DNA of 64,000 nt. Origin: Nocardia sp. NBC_00508 (GTDB lineage Bacteria > Actinomycetota > Actinomycetes > Mycobacteriales > Mycobacteriaceae). Below are positions 50,516 to 59,642 of this stretch, one piece after another (the first letter of the stretch is position 1; each line of letters opens with the position of its first letter). Made by a program: the position numbers and the translations under genes. The stretch lies in contig NZ_CP107852.1 in assembly GCF_036346875.1 (NCBI RefSeq), positions 5,084,001 to 5,148,000 of the forward strand. Reading direction: 5' to 3'. A model generated the notes under the pieces. That model made no database searches and had not been told where the DNA came from. It saw only the letters and a list, made by a program, of their open reading frames with translations.

Positions 50516-52296
50516 CGCTGCGCCCCGCTCGGTGCGGAGGCCGGGGCATCGGCGGGGGCGCCGTCGCCATTCGCGACCACGCCGATGCCCGAGCCATTGG
50601 TGGGCTCGCTGTTTGCCGAGCCATTGGTGGGCTCGCTGTTTGCCGAGTCATTGGCCGGAACGCCGTTGCTTCCATGCCCGTTGCGCGTGCCGTTCCCGGC
50701 CCCGTTGGTCGGCACCAGGCCCTCGGTGTTCTTGCCGTCCCAGTTCAGCAGGTTGATCCGCGCCGACTTCTCTTCCGGCGCAGCACCATTCGTGTCGGTC
50801 AGGTGGAACTTCTCCACCATCTGGTCGAACGCCGTCATGCCGGGGCCGCCGTCGGTGTCCAGGCTGCACCCGGTGGCCAGCGAATCCAGTTCGTGCGCAC
50901 GGGCGCCCGCACCGGTCGGGATGACATACCGGTGCTCGTACTTGGCGATGGCCAGCAGCCGGTACATCGCCTCGATCTCCTCCGGCTCCAGCCGCACCGA
51001 CGGCGCGATCGAGGGATCGGGCTCCTCGCCGAGGTTCACCGAGCGCATGAACGAGCGCATCGCCGCCAGGCGCTGCAGGGACGCGCGCACCGGACCCACG
51101 TCGCCCGCGGTGAACAGCTCGGCCAGGTACTCCACCGGGATGCGCAGCGCGTCGATGGCGCCGAACAGGTTCGACGCGTTCTCGCCGTCGTGCCCGGTCT
51201 CGGTGAGCACGTCCACCACCGGCGACAGCGGCGGCACGTACCAGACCATCGGCATGGTGCGGTACTCCGGATGCAGCGGCAGCGCGATCTGGTAGTCCAC
51301 GATCAGCTGGTAGACCGGCGAATCCTGGGCCGCCTGAATCCATTCCGGCGAGATCCCGGCCCGCTCGGCCTCGGCGACCACCCGCGGGTCGTGCGGGTTG
51401 AGGAACACCCCGAGCTGGGACGGGTAGAGGTCTTCGTCCTCGGTGACCGACGCGGCCTCCAGGACGGCGTCGGCGTCGTAGAGCATGACGCCGATGTAGC
51501 GCAGCCGCCCGACGCAGGTCTCCGAGCACACCGTCGGCATGCCGACTTCCACGCGCGGGTAGCAGAAGGTGCACTTCTCCGCCTTGCCCGTCTTGTGGTT
51601 GAAGTAGATCTTCTTGTACGGACAGCCCGACACGCACTGCCGCCAGCCGCGGCACTTGTCCTGGTCGACCAGCACGATGCCGTCCTCGGCGCGCTTGTAG
51701 ATCGCGCCGGAAGGGCAGGAGGCCGCGCACGACGGATTCAGGCAGTGCTCGCAGATCCGCGGCAGGTAGAACATGAAGGTCTCTTCGAACTCCAGCTTCA
51801 CCTGGTCGGAGAGCTTGGCCAGCAGCGGGTCCTTGCCGACCTGTTCGGGGCCGGAGCCGAGGTCGTCATCCCAGTTGGCGCCCCACGTGACGTTAGTATC
51901 CTGGCCGGTGATCAGCGATTTCGGGCGCGCGACCGGCGTAGTGTCGGTGGGCGGCGAGGACAGCAGGTTGTCGTAGTCGTAGCTCCACGGTTCGTAGTAG
52001 TCCTGGACCGTGGGCAGATCCGGGTTGGCGAAGATGTTCAGCAGTCGCTTCAGCCGTGACCCCGACTTCAGGGTGAGCTTGCCGCGCTTGTTGAGCGTCC
52101 AGCCGCCCTTCCACTTCTCCTGGTCCTGGTATTGGCGCGGATAACCCTGTCCGGGACGGGTTTCCACGTTGTTGAACCAGACATACTCGGTGCCGCCGCG
52201 GTTGGTCCACGCCTGCTTGCAGGTGACCGAGCAGGTGTGGCAGCCGATGCACTTGTCCAGGTTCATCACCATGGCCAGCTGTGCCATGACTCGCAT
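50512..52296 (-). CDS. narH: Respiratory nitrate reductase beta subunit NarH
   Basis: ATG 52296, one base after the narG stop; 594 residues. The four Cys groups for one [3Fe-4S] and three [4Fe-4S] clusters are present: CIGCHTCSVTCKQAW, ICEHCLNPSCAASCP, CRGWRQCVSGCPYKK, and KCTFCYPRVE with a later CSETC. The enzyme-like part ends near residue 530. It is followed by a ~60-residue Asn/Gly/Ser/Ala-rich tail with a 9-residue tandem repeat, longer than in E. coli NarH (512 aa). NarH links NarI to NarG on the cytoplasmic side. Confidence 0.95.
   Translation of the reverse strand: MRVMAQLAMVMNLDKCIGCHTCSVTCKQAWTNRGGTEYVWFNNVETRPGQGYPRQYQDQEKWKGGWTLNKRGKLTLKSGSRLKRLLNIFANPDLPTVQDYYEPWSYDYDNLLSSPPTDTTPVARPKSLITGQDTNVTWGANWDDDLGSGPEQVGKDPLLAKLSDQVKLEFEETFMFYLPRICEHCLNPSCAASCPSGAIYKRAEDGIVLVDQDKCRGWRQCVSGCPYKKIYFNHKTGKAEKCTFCYPRVEVGMPTVCSETCVGRLRYIGVMLYDADAVLEAASVTEDEDLYPSQLGVFLNPHDPRVVAEAERAGISPEWIQAAQDSPVYQLIVDYQIALPLHPEYRTMPMVWYVPPLSPVVDVLTETGHDGENASNLFGAIDALRIPVEYLAELFTAGDVGPVRASLQRLAAMRSFMRSVNLGEEPDPSIAPSVRLEPEEIEAMYRLLAIAKYEHRYVIPTGAGARAHELDSLATGCSLDTDGGPGMTAFDQMVEKFHLTDTNGAAPEEKSARINLLNWDGKNTEGLVPTNGAGNGTRNGHGSNGVPANDSANSEPTNGSANSEPTNGSGIGVVANGDGAPADAPASAPSGAQR
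50591..50644 (-). repeat. 27-bp perfect tandem repeat in narH tail
   Basis: Two identical 27-bp units at 50591-50617 and 50618-50644, encoding SANSEPTNG-type nonapeptides. A partial, diverged third unit follows. The repeat keeps the frame. Confidence 0.9.
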
Positions 52297-52297
52297 G

Positions 52298-55200
52298 TCA
52301 GTACTCCACTTCCTGCGACCGTTTGCGGATCGTTGTGACTTCGTCGCGCTGATTTCCGGTGGGGCCGTGGTAGTTCAGCGCGAAGGACTGCTGCGCGTAG
52401 CCGCCGATGAGATGCGAGGGTTTGATCATGATGCGGGTGAGCGCGTTGTGGATGCCGCCGCGCTTGCCGCGGCCCTTGGTGTCCTCGCCGATGCCCTCGA
52501 TGCGCGGCACGTCCACCGCCCGGTCCTGGGCGTGGTACATGAACACCGTGCCCTCCGGCATCCGGTGGCTGACGATGGCGCGGGCGACCACGATGCCGTT
52601 GCGGTTGATCGCCTCGATCCAGTCATTGTCGGCCACACCGATTTTCGCGGCGTCGCGATCGGACATCCAGATCGTCTGCCCACCGCGGGAGAGCGTCAGC
52701 ATGTGCAGGTTGTCCTGGTAGGCGGAGTGGATCGACCACTTCGAGTGCGGCGTCAGGTAGCGGACGGTGACGCCCTTTTCGCCGACCTCGCCCACCGAGG
52801 GTTCGCGGAACAGCGCCGTCATGTCCAGCGGCGGGCGGAAGATCGGCAGCTGCTCGCCGAGCTCGATCATCCAGTCGTGGTCGAGGTAGAAGTGCTGCCG
52901 CCCGGTCAGCGTGTGCCAGGGCTTGAGCCGCTCGGTGTTGATGGTGAACGGCGAGTACCTGCGTCCGCCGGTCTCGCTGCCCGACCACTCCGGTGAGGTG
53001 ATCACCGGTACCGGGCGAGCCTGGGTGTCGGCGAAGGAGATCCGCTTGCCCTCGTGCTCAGCGGCCAGGTCGGCCAGCTTGGTGCCGGTGCGGCGTTCCA
53101 GCGCGTGGAAGCCCTCCACCGCGAGCCTGCCGTTGGTGGTGCCCGACAGCGCGAGGATCGCCTCGGCCGCGTGCGTGTCCTTGGCCAGCGAAGGGCGTCC
53201 CTGCGCGACGCCGGACACGACCGTGCCGTTCACCCCGGCGAGGTACTCGACCTCCTGGTCGGGGTAGGTGGTAACGCCCTTGGTGGTGACGCCGAGGGTG
53301 TCGATCAGCGGCCCCAGCGCGGCCATCTTCTCGGCGATCTTCGGGTAGTCGCGTTCGACGACGACCAGCTTCGGCATGGTCTTGCCCGGAATCGGTTCGC
53401 ACTCACCGGCTTTCCAGTCCAGCACGCGGCCACCCGCCTGCGCGGTGGCGTCCGGCGAATCGTGCTGCAGCGGCACGGCCACGATGTCCTTGCGCTTGCC
53501 CAGGTGCTTCTCGGCCATCCAGGAGAAGCCCCGCGCGATCCGGTGGAAGGCGTCGAAATCGGTCTTGGTCTCCCACGGCGGTGAGATGGCCGGAGAGAAC
53601 GCGTGCACGAACGGGTGCATGTCGGTGGAGGACAGGTCGTGCTTCTCGTACCAGGTGGCGGCGGGCAGCACGATATCGGAGAACAGCGTGGTGCTGGTCA
53701 TCCGGAAGTCCAGCGACAGTAGCAGATCCAGCTTGCCGGTGGCGGCGGTCTCGCGCCAGGTCAGCTCTTGCGGCCGGACGCCGGTGGCGTCGGTGGTCTG
53801 CAGGTTGGAGTCGGCGCCGAGCAGGTGGCGCTGGAAGTATTCGTTGCCCTTGCCGGAAGAGCCGAGCAGATTCGCCCGCCACACGGTCAGGCAGCGCGGG
53901 AAGTTCTCCGGCGCGTCCGGGTCCTCGCAGGCGAACCGCAGGTCGCCGGACTTCAGCCCGTCCACCACGTGCTCGGGCGCGGTCTTGCCCGCGGCCTCGG
54001 CTTCGTCCGCCAAGTCGAGTGGATTGCGGTCGAAGGTCGGGTAGCTCGGCATCCAGCCCAGCCGGGTGGCCAGCGCGATATTGTCGGCAGCCGTGCGACC
54101 CGCGAACTTCCCGGCGCCGAGCGGCGAGGCGAACGACTCCGCGGTGAACGGGTCGTAGCGCCACTGGTCGTTGGTCAGATACCAGAACACCGTGCCCTGC
54201 ATCTGCCGCGGCGGGCGCTGCCAGTCCAGCCCGAAGGCCAGCGTGGACCATCCGGTGACCGGACGGCACTTCTCCTGTCCGACGTAATGCGCCCAGCCGC
54301 CACCGTTCACGCCCTGGCAGCCGGTCAACAGTGTCAGGGTGAAGAACGCGCGGTAGATCTGGTCGGAGTGGAACCAGTGGTTGGTGCCCGCGCCCATCAG
54401 GATCATCGACCGGCCGCCGGAGCGGTCGGCGTTGTCGGCGAACTCTCGCGCGATGCGCTCGGCCTGCACGGCGGGCACGCCGGTAATGGTCTCCTGCCAA
54501 GCCGGGGTGTAGGGCTCGGCCGGGTCATCGTAGCCGCTCGGCCAGGTGCCGGGCAGGCCGTCGCGCCCGACGGCGTACTGGGCGAGCAGCAGATCGAAGA
54601 CCGTGGTGACGCGCTTGCCCGCCACGGTCGTGGTCGGCACACCGCGGGTGAGCACGCCGGGAGTGTCGCTGTCGAAGCGGGGGACCTGTACGGCCGCAGC
54701 GTCGTCGGTGCGGCCGTACAGAGTCAGCAGGGGATCGACGTCCCCGAGATCGAGGTTCCACTTTCCGGCGCCCGCTTCACCGAATCGATGGCCGAGCGAC
54801 CCATTGGGCACCACCGGCTGCGCCTCGCCATTCAGCAGCACCGTCTGGAACTGCACATTCTCCCCGGTGTGGCCGAGATCGGCCGCGGTGAGGAACTTTC
54901 CGGGCACATATGACCCATCGCGCTCGTCCAACGTGATGAGGAACGGCAGGTCGGTGAAGCGCTTGATGTAGTCGAGGAATCGCGGCGTCGACTTCTCGAC
55001 GAAGAACTCCTTCAGCACCACATGGCCCATCGCCATGGCCAAGGCCGCGTCGGTGCCGGGGCGCGCGGGCACCCATTCGTCGGCGAACTTGGTGTTGTCG
55101 GCGTAGTCGGGGGAGACCACTACCACCTTCTGGCCGCGGTAGCGGGCCTCGGTCATGTAGTGCGCGTCCGGCGTTCGGGTCACCGGAACGTTCGAGCCCC

Positions 55201-56008
55201 ACATGATGAGGTAGCCCGCGTCGAACCAGTCCGCGGACTCCGGCACGTCGGTCTGGTCGCCGAACACCTGCGGCGAGGCCACCGGCAGGTCCGCGTACCA
55301 GTCGTAGAACGACAGCATGGAGCCGCCGAGCAGTGAGATGAACCGGGCGCCGACGGCGTGACTGACCATCGACATCGCCGGAATCGGCGAGAACCCGGCG
55401 ACCCGGTCCGGCCCGTACTGCTTGATCGTGTAAACGTGTGCTGCGGCGGCGATTTCGGCCGCCTCCCACCACTCGGCGCGGACGAATCCACCCTTGCCGC
55501 GCGCAGCCTTGTAGCTACGCGCCTTCTCCGGGTCTTCGACGATCTCGCCCCAGGCCAGCACCGGGTCCTTGAGCCGGGACTTGGCCTCCCGGTACAGCTC
55601 CATCAGCGTGCCGCGCACGTAGGGGTAGCGAACCCGGGCGGGCGAGTAGGTGTACCAAGAGAAGGACGCGCCGCGGGGACACCCGCGCGGCTCGTACTCC
55701 GGCTTGTCGGCGCCGACCGAAGGATAGTCGGTCTGCTGCGATTCCCAGGTGATCACACCGTCTTTGACGTAGATCTTCCACGAGCACGACCCGGTGCAGT
55801 TCACGCCGTGCGTGGAGCGCACCACCTTGTCGTGCGACCAGCGGTCCCGGTAGAACTCGTCGGCGCTGCGACCGCCGACCTTGTGCAGGGTCCGCTGGTC
55901 GGCGGACACCTCGCCCCGGTGGAAGTATTTCCCCAGCCGCAGGAGGGCGTCCCCGGCGTCGGCGGCCGGGGCGGAGGGTACGCGACCCTGGGTGCGCGAA
56001 TTAACCAC
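52298..56008 (-). CDS. narG: Respiratory nitrate reductase alpha subunit NarG
   Basis: GTG start at 56008 with GGGGA upstream; a longer frame to 56077 is possible. About 1,236 residues, as in other NarG. The N-terminal [4Fe-4S] site HGVNCTGSCSWKIYVKDG with RGCPRGASFSWY is complete, including the unusual His ligand. Molybdopterin-binding regions include MIMWGSN-like LIMWGSNVPVTRTPDAH, GGSMLSFYDW and a C-terminal MSDRDAAKIGVADND. NarG reduces nitrate to nitrite in the cytoplasm. It heads narGHJI; the nirBD operon in the same window can take the nitrite on to ammonium. Confidence 0.96.
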   Translation of the reverse strand: MVNSRTQGRVPSAPAADAGDALLRLGKYFHRGEVSADQRTLHKVGGRSADEFYRDRWSHDKVVRSTHGVNCTGSCSWKIYVKDGVITWESQQTDYPSVGADKPEYEPRGCPRGASFSWYTYSPARVRYPYVRGTLMELYREAKSRLKDPVLAWGEIVEDPEKARSYKAARGKGGFVRAEWWEAAEIAAAAHVYTIKQYGPDRVAGFSPIPAMSMVSHAVGARFISLLGGSMLSFYDWYADLPVASPQVFGDQTDVPESADWFDAGYLIMWGSNVPVTRTPDAHYMTEARYRGQKVVVVSPDYADNTKFADEWVPARPGTDAALAMAMGHVVLKEFFVEKSTPRFLDYIKRFTDLPFLITLDERDGSYVPGKFLTAADLGHTGENVQFQTVLLNGEAQPVVPNGSLGHRFGEAGAGKWNLDLGDVDPLLTLYGRTDDAAAVQVPRFDSDTPGVLTRGVPTTTVAGKRVTTVFDLLLAQYAVGRDGLPGTWPSGYDDPAEPYTPAWQETITGVPAVQAERIAREFADNADRSGGRSMILMGAGTNHWFHSDQIYRAFFTLTLLTGCQGVNGGGWAHYVGQEKCRPVTGWSTLAFGLDWQRPPRQMQGTVFWYLTNDQWRYDPFTAESFASPLGAGKFAGRTAADNIALATRLGWMPSYPTFDRNPLDLADEAEAAGKTAPEHVVDGLKSGDLRFACEDPDAPENFPRCLTVWRANLLGSSGKGNEYFQRHLLGADSNLQTTDATGVRPQELTWRETAATGKLDLLLSLDFRMTSTTLFSDIVLPAATWYEKHDLSSTDMHPFVHAFSPAISPPWETKTDFDAFHRIARGFSWMAEKHLGKRKDIVAVPLQHDSPDATAQAGGRVLDWKAGECEPIPGKTMPKLVVVERDYPKIAEKMAALGPLIDTLGVTTKGVTTYPDQEVEYLAGVNGTVVSGVAQGRPSLAKDTHAAEAILALSGTTNGRLAVEGFHALERRTGTKLADLAAEHEGKRISFADTQARPVPVITSPEWSGSETGGRRYSPFTINTERLKPWHTLTGRQHFYLDHDWMIELGEQLPIFRPPLDMTALFREPSVGEVGEKGVTVRYLTPHSKWSIHSAYQDNLHMLTLSRGGQTIWMSDRDAAKIGVADNDWIEAINRNGIVVARAIVSHRMPEGTVFMYHAQDRAVDVPRIEGIGEDTKGRGKRGGIHNALTRIMIKPSHLIGGYAQQSFALNYHGPTGNQRDEVTTIRKRSQEVEY

Positions 56009-56916
56009 GACGTCCCCTTCGAGCTGTGAGAATCGGGCAGATGTTTCGACTGTAAGGAGACGTCGACGGCTCGCCAAACAACTCTCTCACAGCCCATTCC
56101 GGCGCGTGGTGAGTTGTGAGATCGGCGCAACGTGGTGGTCATCCCGGTGCGACGCGGTCGGGGTGTGCCTGGCGAGGCGACCAGGGCGGATGCGCGATGA
56201 CCTGGGCAAAAGGGGCTCGGAGGGGATGGCTCGCTGCCGGGTCGGTGATGCTTTGGAAACGACCGGTTCTCTCGCGCTTTACATTTGTTAACACAACTGA
56301 ACGCGCTTCGGCAGTGCTCTTTTTACCTGTTTTCGGCCGCTTCCGCAGAGCATTCCCGGACACGTTCAGTAGCCTGGATCACAATTCGCTGAAAGTTTGC
56401 GAATGATCGGAAATAGCATACGGAAGCCAGGACTCGATAGGGCCCATTCGATCCCGGGAAGGGCCGGTAGGGCGAGGGCGTCCGCGTTCGGCTGTGTCTC
56501 GGCAAGCGGTAGACCTGTCGGCGCCCCCACTCCCGGGCCGCTCCGTCCGGCCGCACGACGTTCACCGGCACATACCCCTATTCGCGGGCCAGCTCCACCA
56601 CCGTGCCGGTGCGACTTTGAACTCGACGGGTTCAAGCTCCTGGTGGTGGAACGACGCGAAGTCGCTAGCGAAGCTGGCGAACTGGGGATGTCCAACCGAT
56701 CTGTTGCATCTGCCCTCGGGGTGTCCTTAGCTGAGATCCGTCGGCTGTCCGTGTCCGCCGAGCGATCTAGGCTGTGGGAACCAGGTCATCGAATCGTGTT
56801 CGGAACTGGTCGGCGTCGTCGCCGCGGGTCTGGCGTGCGGCGCATGGCATTGATCAAGGGCATCCCCGAGCGGGAGCAGCGCCTCGGCGTCGTTGCCGCA
56901 GGAACGTCAAAAGCGA
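56009..56916. other. Long region without a convincing gene, narG upstream
   Basis: About 900 bp. It holds the narG promoter, an inverted repeat at 56084-56121 and an AT-richer patch near 56270-56400 with TTTGTTAACACAACT. A 27-codon minus-strand frame at 56767-56850 (ending QFRTRFDDLVPTA) reads like the C-terminus of a lost protein. Other frames of up to about 190 codons have no recognisable content. Confidence 0.45.
56084..56121. promoter_or_regulatory. Inverted repeat upstream of narG
   Basis: TCTCACA and TGTGAGA arms face each other 23 bp apart about 80-110 bp before the narG start, with an additional GTGAG next to the second arm. The position suits an operator for an anaerobiosis or nitrate regulator. 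The family cannot be named. Confidence 0.35.
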
Positions 56917-57390
56917 TCAACCTGCCAACGCGACCTTCACTGCTTCCTTTGGGCTTCCGGCGACTTTCGACGCGATGAGAGGGTTGCCGTCAGCGTCCAG
57001 TAGCTGCCACCCACCGAGGGACACGACCGGCACGCCACCGCGCCGATTGGCCAGTGCCAGTTCCGACAGCGTGCCCCATGAACCGCCGATCACGATCACG
57101 GCGTCGGCCGACCAGATCAGGATGGCGTTACGGGCCTCACCCATGTTGGTGTACAGCACAGCGGAGAGCCCATCGCAGATCGCGTCGCGGTTGGCATCGG
57201 GTCGTACACCAATGACCAAGCCGTCCGCCTTGGCGGCACCATCGGCGACTGCCGCCATTACACCGGTTCCACCACCGCACAGGACCGTTGCTCCTGCCTC
57301 GGCCAGCAGCCGCCCCACCTCCCGAGCGTTTGCTTCATCGGTATCGGTGCAATGCCGAGGACCGCAGACTGCGACCTGTACGGGCGGCAC
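56917..57390 (-). CDS. LOG-like nucleotide-binding protein (TIGR00725 family)
   Basis: 157 residues from ATG 57390. Rossmann-type motifs of the LOG/MoCo-carrier-like superfamily: VAVCGPRHCTDTDEANAREV, ATVLCGGGTGVMAAVADGAA and VIVIGGSWGTLSELALANRR, matching the GGGxGxM and GGxGTxxE elements. Related proteins are cytokinin-type phosphoribohydrolases or proposed Moco carriers; the short TIGR00725 branch is uncharacterised. It lies 2 bp after the truncated XRE regulator. Confidence 0.87.
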   Translation of the reverse strand: MPPVQVAVCGPRHCTDTDEANAREVGRLLAEAGATVLCGGGTGVMAAVADGAAKADGLVIGVRPDANRDAICDGLSAVLYTNMGEARNAILIWSADAVIVIGGSWGTLSELALANRRGGVPVVSLGGWQLLDADGNPLIASKVAGSPKEAVKVALAG

Positions 57391-57392
57391 GG

Positions 57393-58363
57393 TTACTCCT
57401 TGCTGTGGGTCTGCGCGGTGTAGGTGGTGAACAGATTAATTCGACCTTCGAGTTCGCGACCGGCTTGCGCCCGGAGTTGCCCGCCAGTCAAGTCTGAAGC
57501 AGCCCTGGCGACCCGCTCTACGATCGGCGTAGTACGCAGCTCAACCGGGAGGTCGAGTACGCGCCCGATACGGTCGGCGGCCGATTCCAAGTCGCCGAGA
57601 CTCAGATGTGCTCTGGCAGCGTCCAGTTCGGCCGCAGCGACAAATTCGGGTGGTGACGCCGGAGTGAAGACCTCGAGCGCCGCTTCGGCCTGTTCAAGCG
57701 CACGCCGATCATGTGCATGCCCGCCTAGTGCCAGGTGTACCTCGGCGGCGTAGTAGCGAGCTTTACCGGGATCGAAGTACATCACGCCTGGTTCTGCGGC
57801 GACAGGTGAGACGCGCGACAGTGCATCCATGGCGACATCCAACGCGCTCATCGCTGCCCGCTCGTCCCCGCGTGCAGCTTCAGCGCGAGCAAGCTGGCTG
57901 GCGAGCCGAAGGCGCGTCGAATCGTCGGTCATATCGGTCAATCCGGATTGCGCGTACTGGGCTGCGCGGTTGTAGTCGTCGGCCCAATACGCGACGTTCG
58001 CCTGAATCCACCGTACGTATGCGCGCAGGTGCTGGTCTTCCGCGTAGTCTGCGGCGAACCATGCTGTCCGGGCATGGGTGTCTGCGTCGTAAGTGCGGCC
58101 GAGGTCGGCGCACGCATGGGCAATGAGCGCGCACACCTGACCAGCCACCAAGTACAGATCCGGCAAGAAACGAGGGCGTTGGCGCGCGTCGATCAGGTCG
58201 AACACCTCGCGTCGGAACGTGGACAGCGCGGGAATCAACGACAGTGGGGATCCGTCAGGTATTTGCCTGCCAAGTGCCGGACATCGGCATGAAGCTGGTC
58301 CAGAACGTTTTGATCGACGCCGCCTGGACCACGCTTGATAAAGCGTGCGGACTGTGCTGAGGG
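57393..58363 (-). pseudogene. XRE-type regulator lacking its helix-turn-helix, frameshifted
   Basis: The C-terminal tetratricopeptide-like half of a common actinomycete regulator is intact from TTG 58238: RQRPRFLPDLYLVAGQVCAL, THARTAWFAADYAEDQHLRA, VRWIQANVAYWADDYNRAAQ. The preceding ~40 residues (SARFIKRGPGGVDQNVLDQL, then AGKYLTDP) lie in another frame that stops at 58235. Loss of one C in a CCCC run would explain the switch. The N-terminal helix-turn-helix is absent because sequence homology ends near 58363, just short of mtnC. It is likely a relic, although a start at 58238 could still give a TPR-like protein. Confidence 0.75.
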
Positions 58364-58377
58364 AGGCGGCACCCTGG

Positions 58378-59070
58378 TCAGGGCTGACCGGCGGGATCGA
58401 TATCTGCGAACGTATCGACCCAGCGATGCGGCGGCCGTGGTGGATTGGGCTCGCCTGGCCGGGCCAGCCCGACGACCCGCCAACCGGCGGCGGTGGCGGC
58501 GTCGAGTTCGTCCGGATGGTCGGACAGGAACAGGATCCGCTCGGACGGGAGGCCGATGGCGCCCGCGATCTTGTCGTACGACGAGGATTCGCGCTTACCG
58601 CCCGCCGTCGACAGATCGAAGTACCCGCTGATCAAGCCGGACAGGCTGCCGCCGCGCGCGAAGGCGAACCAGTCCTGTTGATTGCGTATCGATCCCGACG
58701 AGTAGACGTACAGCGCGAAGCCTGCGGCATGCCAGGCCGTGAGCGCGGGCGGCACGTCCGAGAAGAACTCGCCGTGCAGTGCGCCGCTGCGGAAACCCTC
58801 CGCGCAGATGAGGCCCTGGGCGGTCTTGAGCGGTTCGGCCTTCACGTCCGAGTCGAGCCACTCGCGCAGGATCGCGGCGACCTCGGCCGGGTCGGCGTCC
58901 GGGCGCCCGGACAGCTCCCTGGTGGCGGCCAGCACGGGTGCCGCGGCGGTGGAGCTGTTCTCGGCCAGCCACGCCGGAAGCCGTTGCCGGGTATAGCCGT
59001 ACAGATCTTCGCGGACCGCGGCGGTGGGGCTGGTGGTGCCCTCGATGTCGACGACGACGGCGCCGGTCAC
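58378..59070 (-). CDS. mtnC: Enolase-phosphatase E1, MtnC
   Basis: GTG 59070 overlaps the mtnD stop (GTGA); 230 residues. HAD-superfamily motifs: VVVDIEGTTSP (nucleophile Asp in the DIEGTT form typical of E1), LYVYSSGS (motif II), a Lys in SSSYDKIAGAIG and ILFLSDHPDELDAA (acidic motif). The enzyme enolises and dephosphorylates 2,3-diketo-5-methylthiopentyl-1-phosphate to acireductone. It is the last gene of the salvage operon. Confidence 0.95.
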   Translation of the reverse strand: MTGAVVVDIEGTTSPTAAVREDLYGYTRQRLPAWLAENSSTAAAPVLAATRELSGRPDADPAEVAAILREWLDSDVKAEPLKTAQGLICAEGFRSGALHGEFFSDVPPALTAWHAAGFALYVYSSGSIRNQQDWFAFARGGSLSGLISGYFDLSTAGGKRESSSYDKIAGAIGLPSERILFLSDHPDELDAATAAGWRVVGLARPGEPNPPRPPHRWVDTFADIDPAGQP

Positions 59071-59642
59071 GGCGCGGTCAGCAGGTCGTCGAGGGTGGGG
59101 AAGTCCGCGCTGAGCTTGTCGCCGGTGAAGTCGCCGACCCAGCCGTCCTCCTCCTCGAAGAAGCGGATGGCGATGAAATCCGGGCGCTCGCCCATGTCGA
59201 ACCAGTGCAGTGTGCCCGCGGGCACCGAGAGCAGGTCGCCGCCCTCGCAGACCACCGCGAGGACTTCATGGCCGAGATGGAGGTAGAAGCAGCCGCGTCC
59301 GGCGGCGAAGAAGCGCACCTCGTCCTCGGCGTGCCGGTGCTCGTCGAGGAACTTCCCGCGCGCGCCCTTGGCGACCTCCGGCCAGTTCGGGTCGGCGTCG
59401 TCGGGGTGGATGCGGGCGATGTCGACGTGCTTGTAGCGCCCGGACTCGTTCAGGTCGGCGACGTTGCTCGCGTAGTGGGCGAGCAGGTCGTCGGAGGAAG
59501 TGGACGCGGCGTTCTCGACCACCGGCCAGCGGCCGAACGTGATGCCGTGCCGGGCCAGTTCGGTGCCGATCTGTTCGTCGTCGGTGGTGCGGACGCGCAC
59601 GTCGGCCGCGTTGTCGGCGGCCATCACCTGCAGCAGAGTCAT
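59067..59642 (-). CDS. mtnD: Acireductone dioxygenase, MtnD
   Basis: ATG 59642 overlaps the stop of the fused mtnA-mtnB gene; 191 residues. The cupin metal site is LDEHRHAEDEVRFF (H-x-H-x4-E) with the later His in FYLHLGHEVLAVV. With Fe2+ it gives the methionine precursor 2-keto-4-methylthiobutyrate; with Ni2+ it runs the off-pathway reaction producing CO. Confidence 0.95.
   Translation of the reverse strand: MTLLQVMAADNAADVRVRTTDDEQIGTELARHGITFGRWPVVENAASTSSDDLLAHYASNVADLNESGRYKHVDIARIHPDDADPNWPEVAKGARGKFLDEHRHAEDEVRFFAAGRGCFYLHLGHEVLAVVCEGGDLLSVPAGTLHWFDMGERPDFIAIRFFEEEDGWVGDFTGDKLSADFPTLDDLLTAP

Noticed and set aside
56640..56790. Helix-turn-helix-like peptide on the plus strand (LGMSNRSVASALGVSLAEIR)
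   Set aside because: The frame has no ribosome-binding site, and the flanking residues are not protein-like; judged coincidental.
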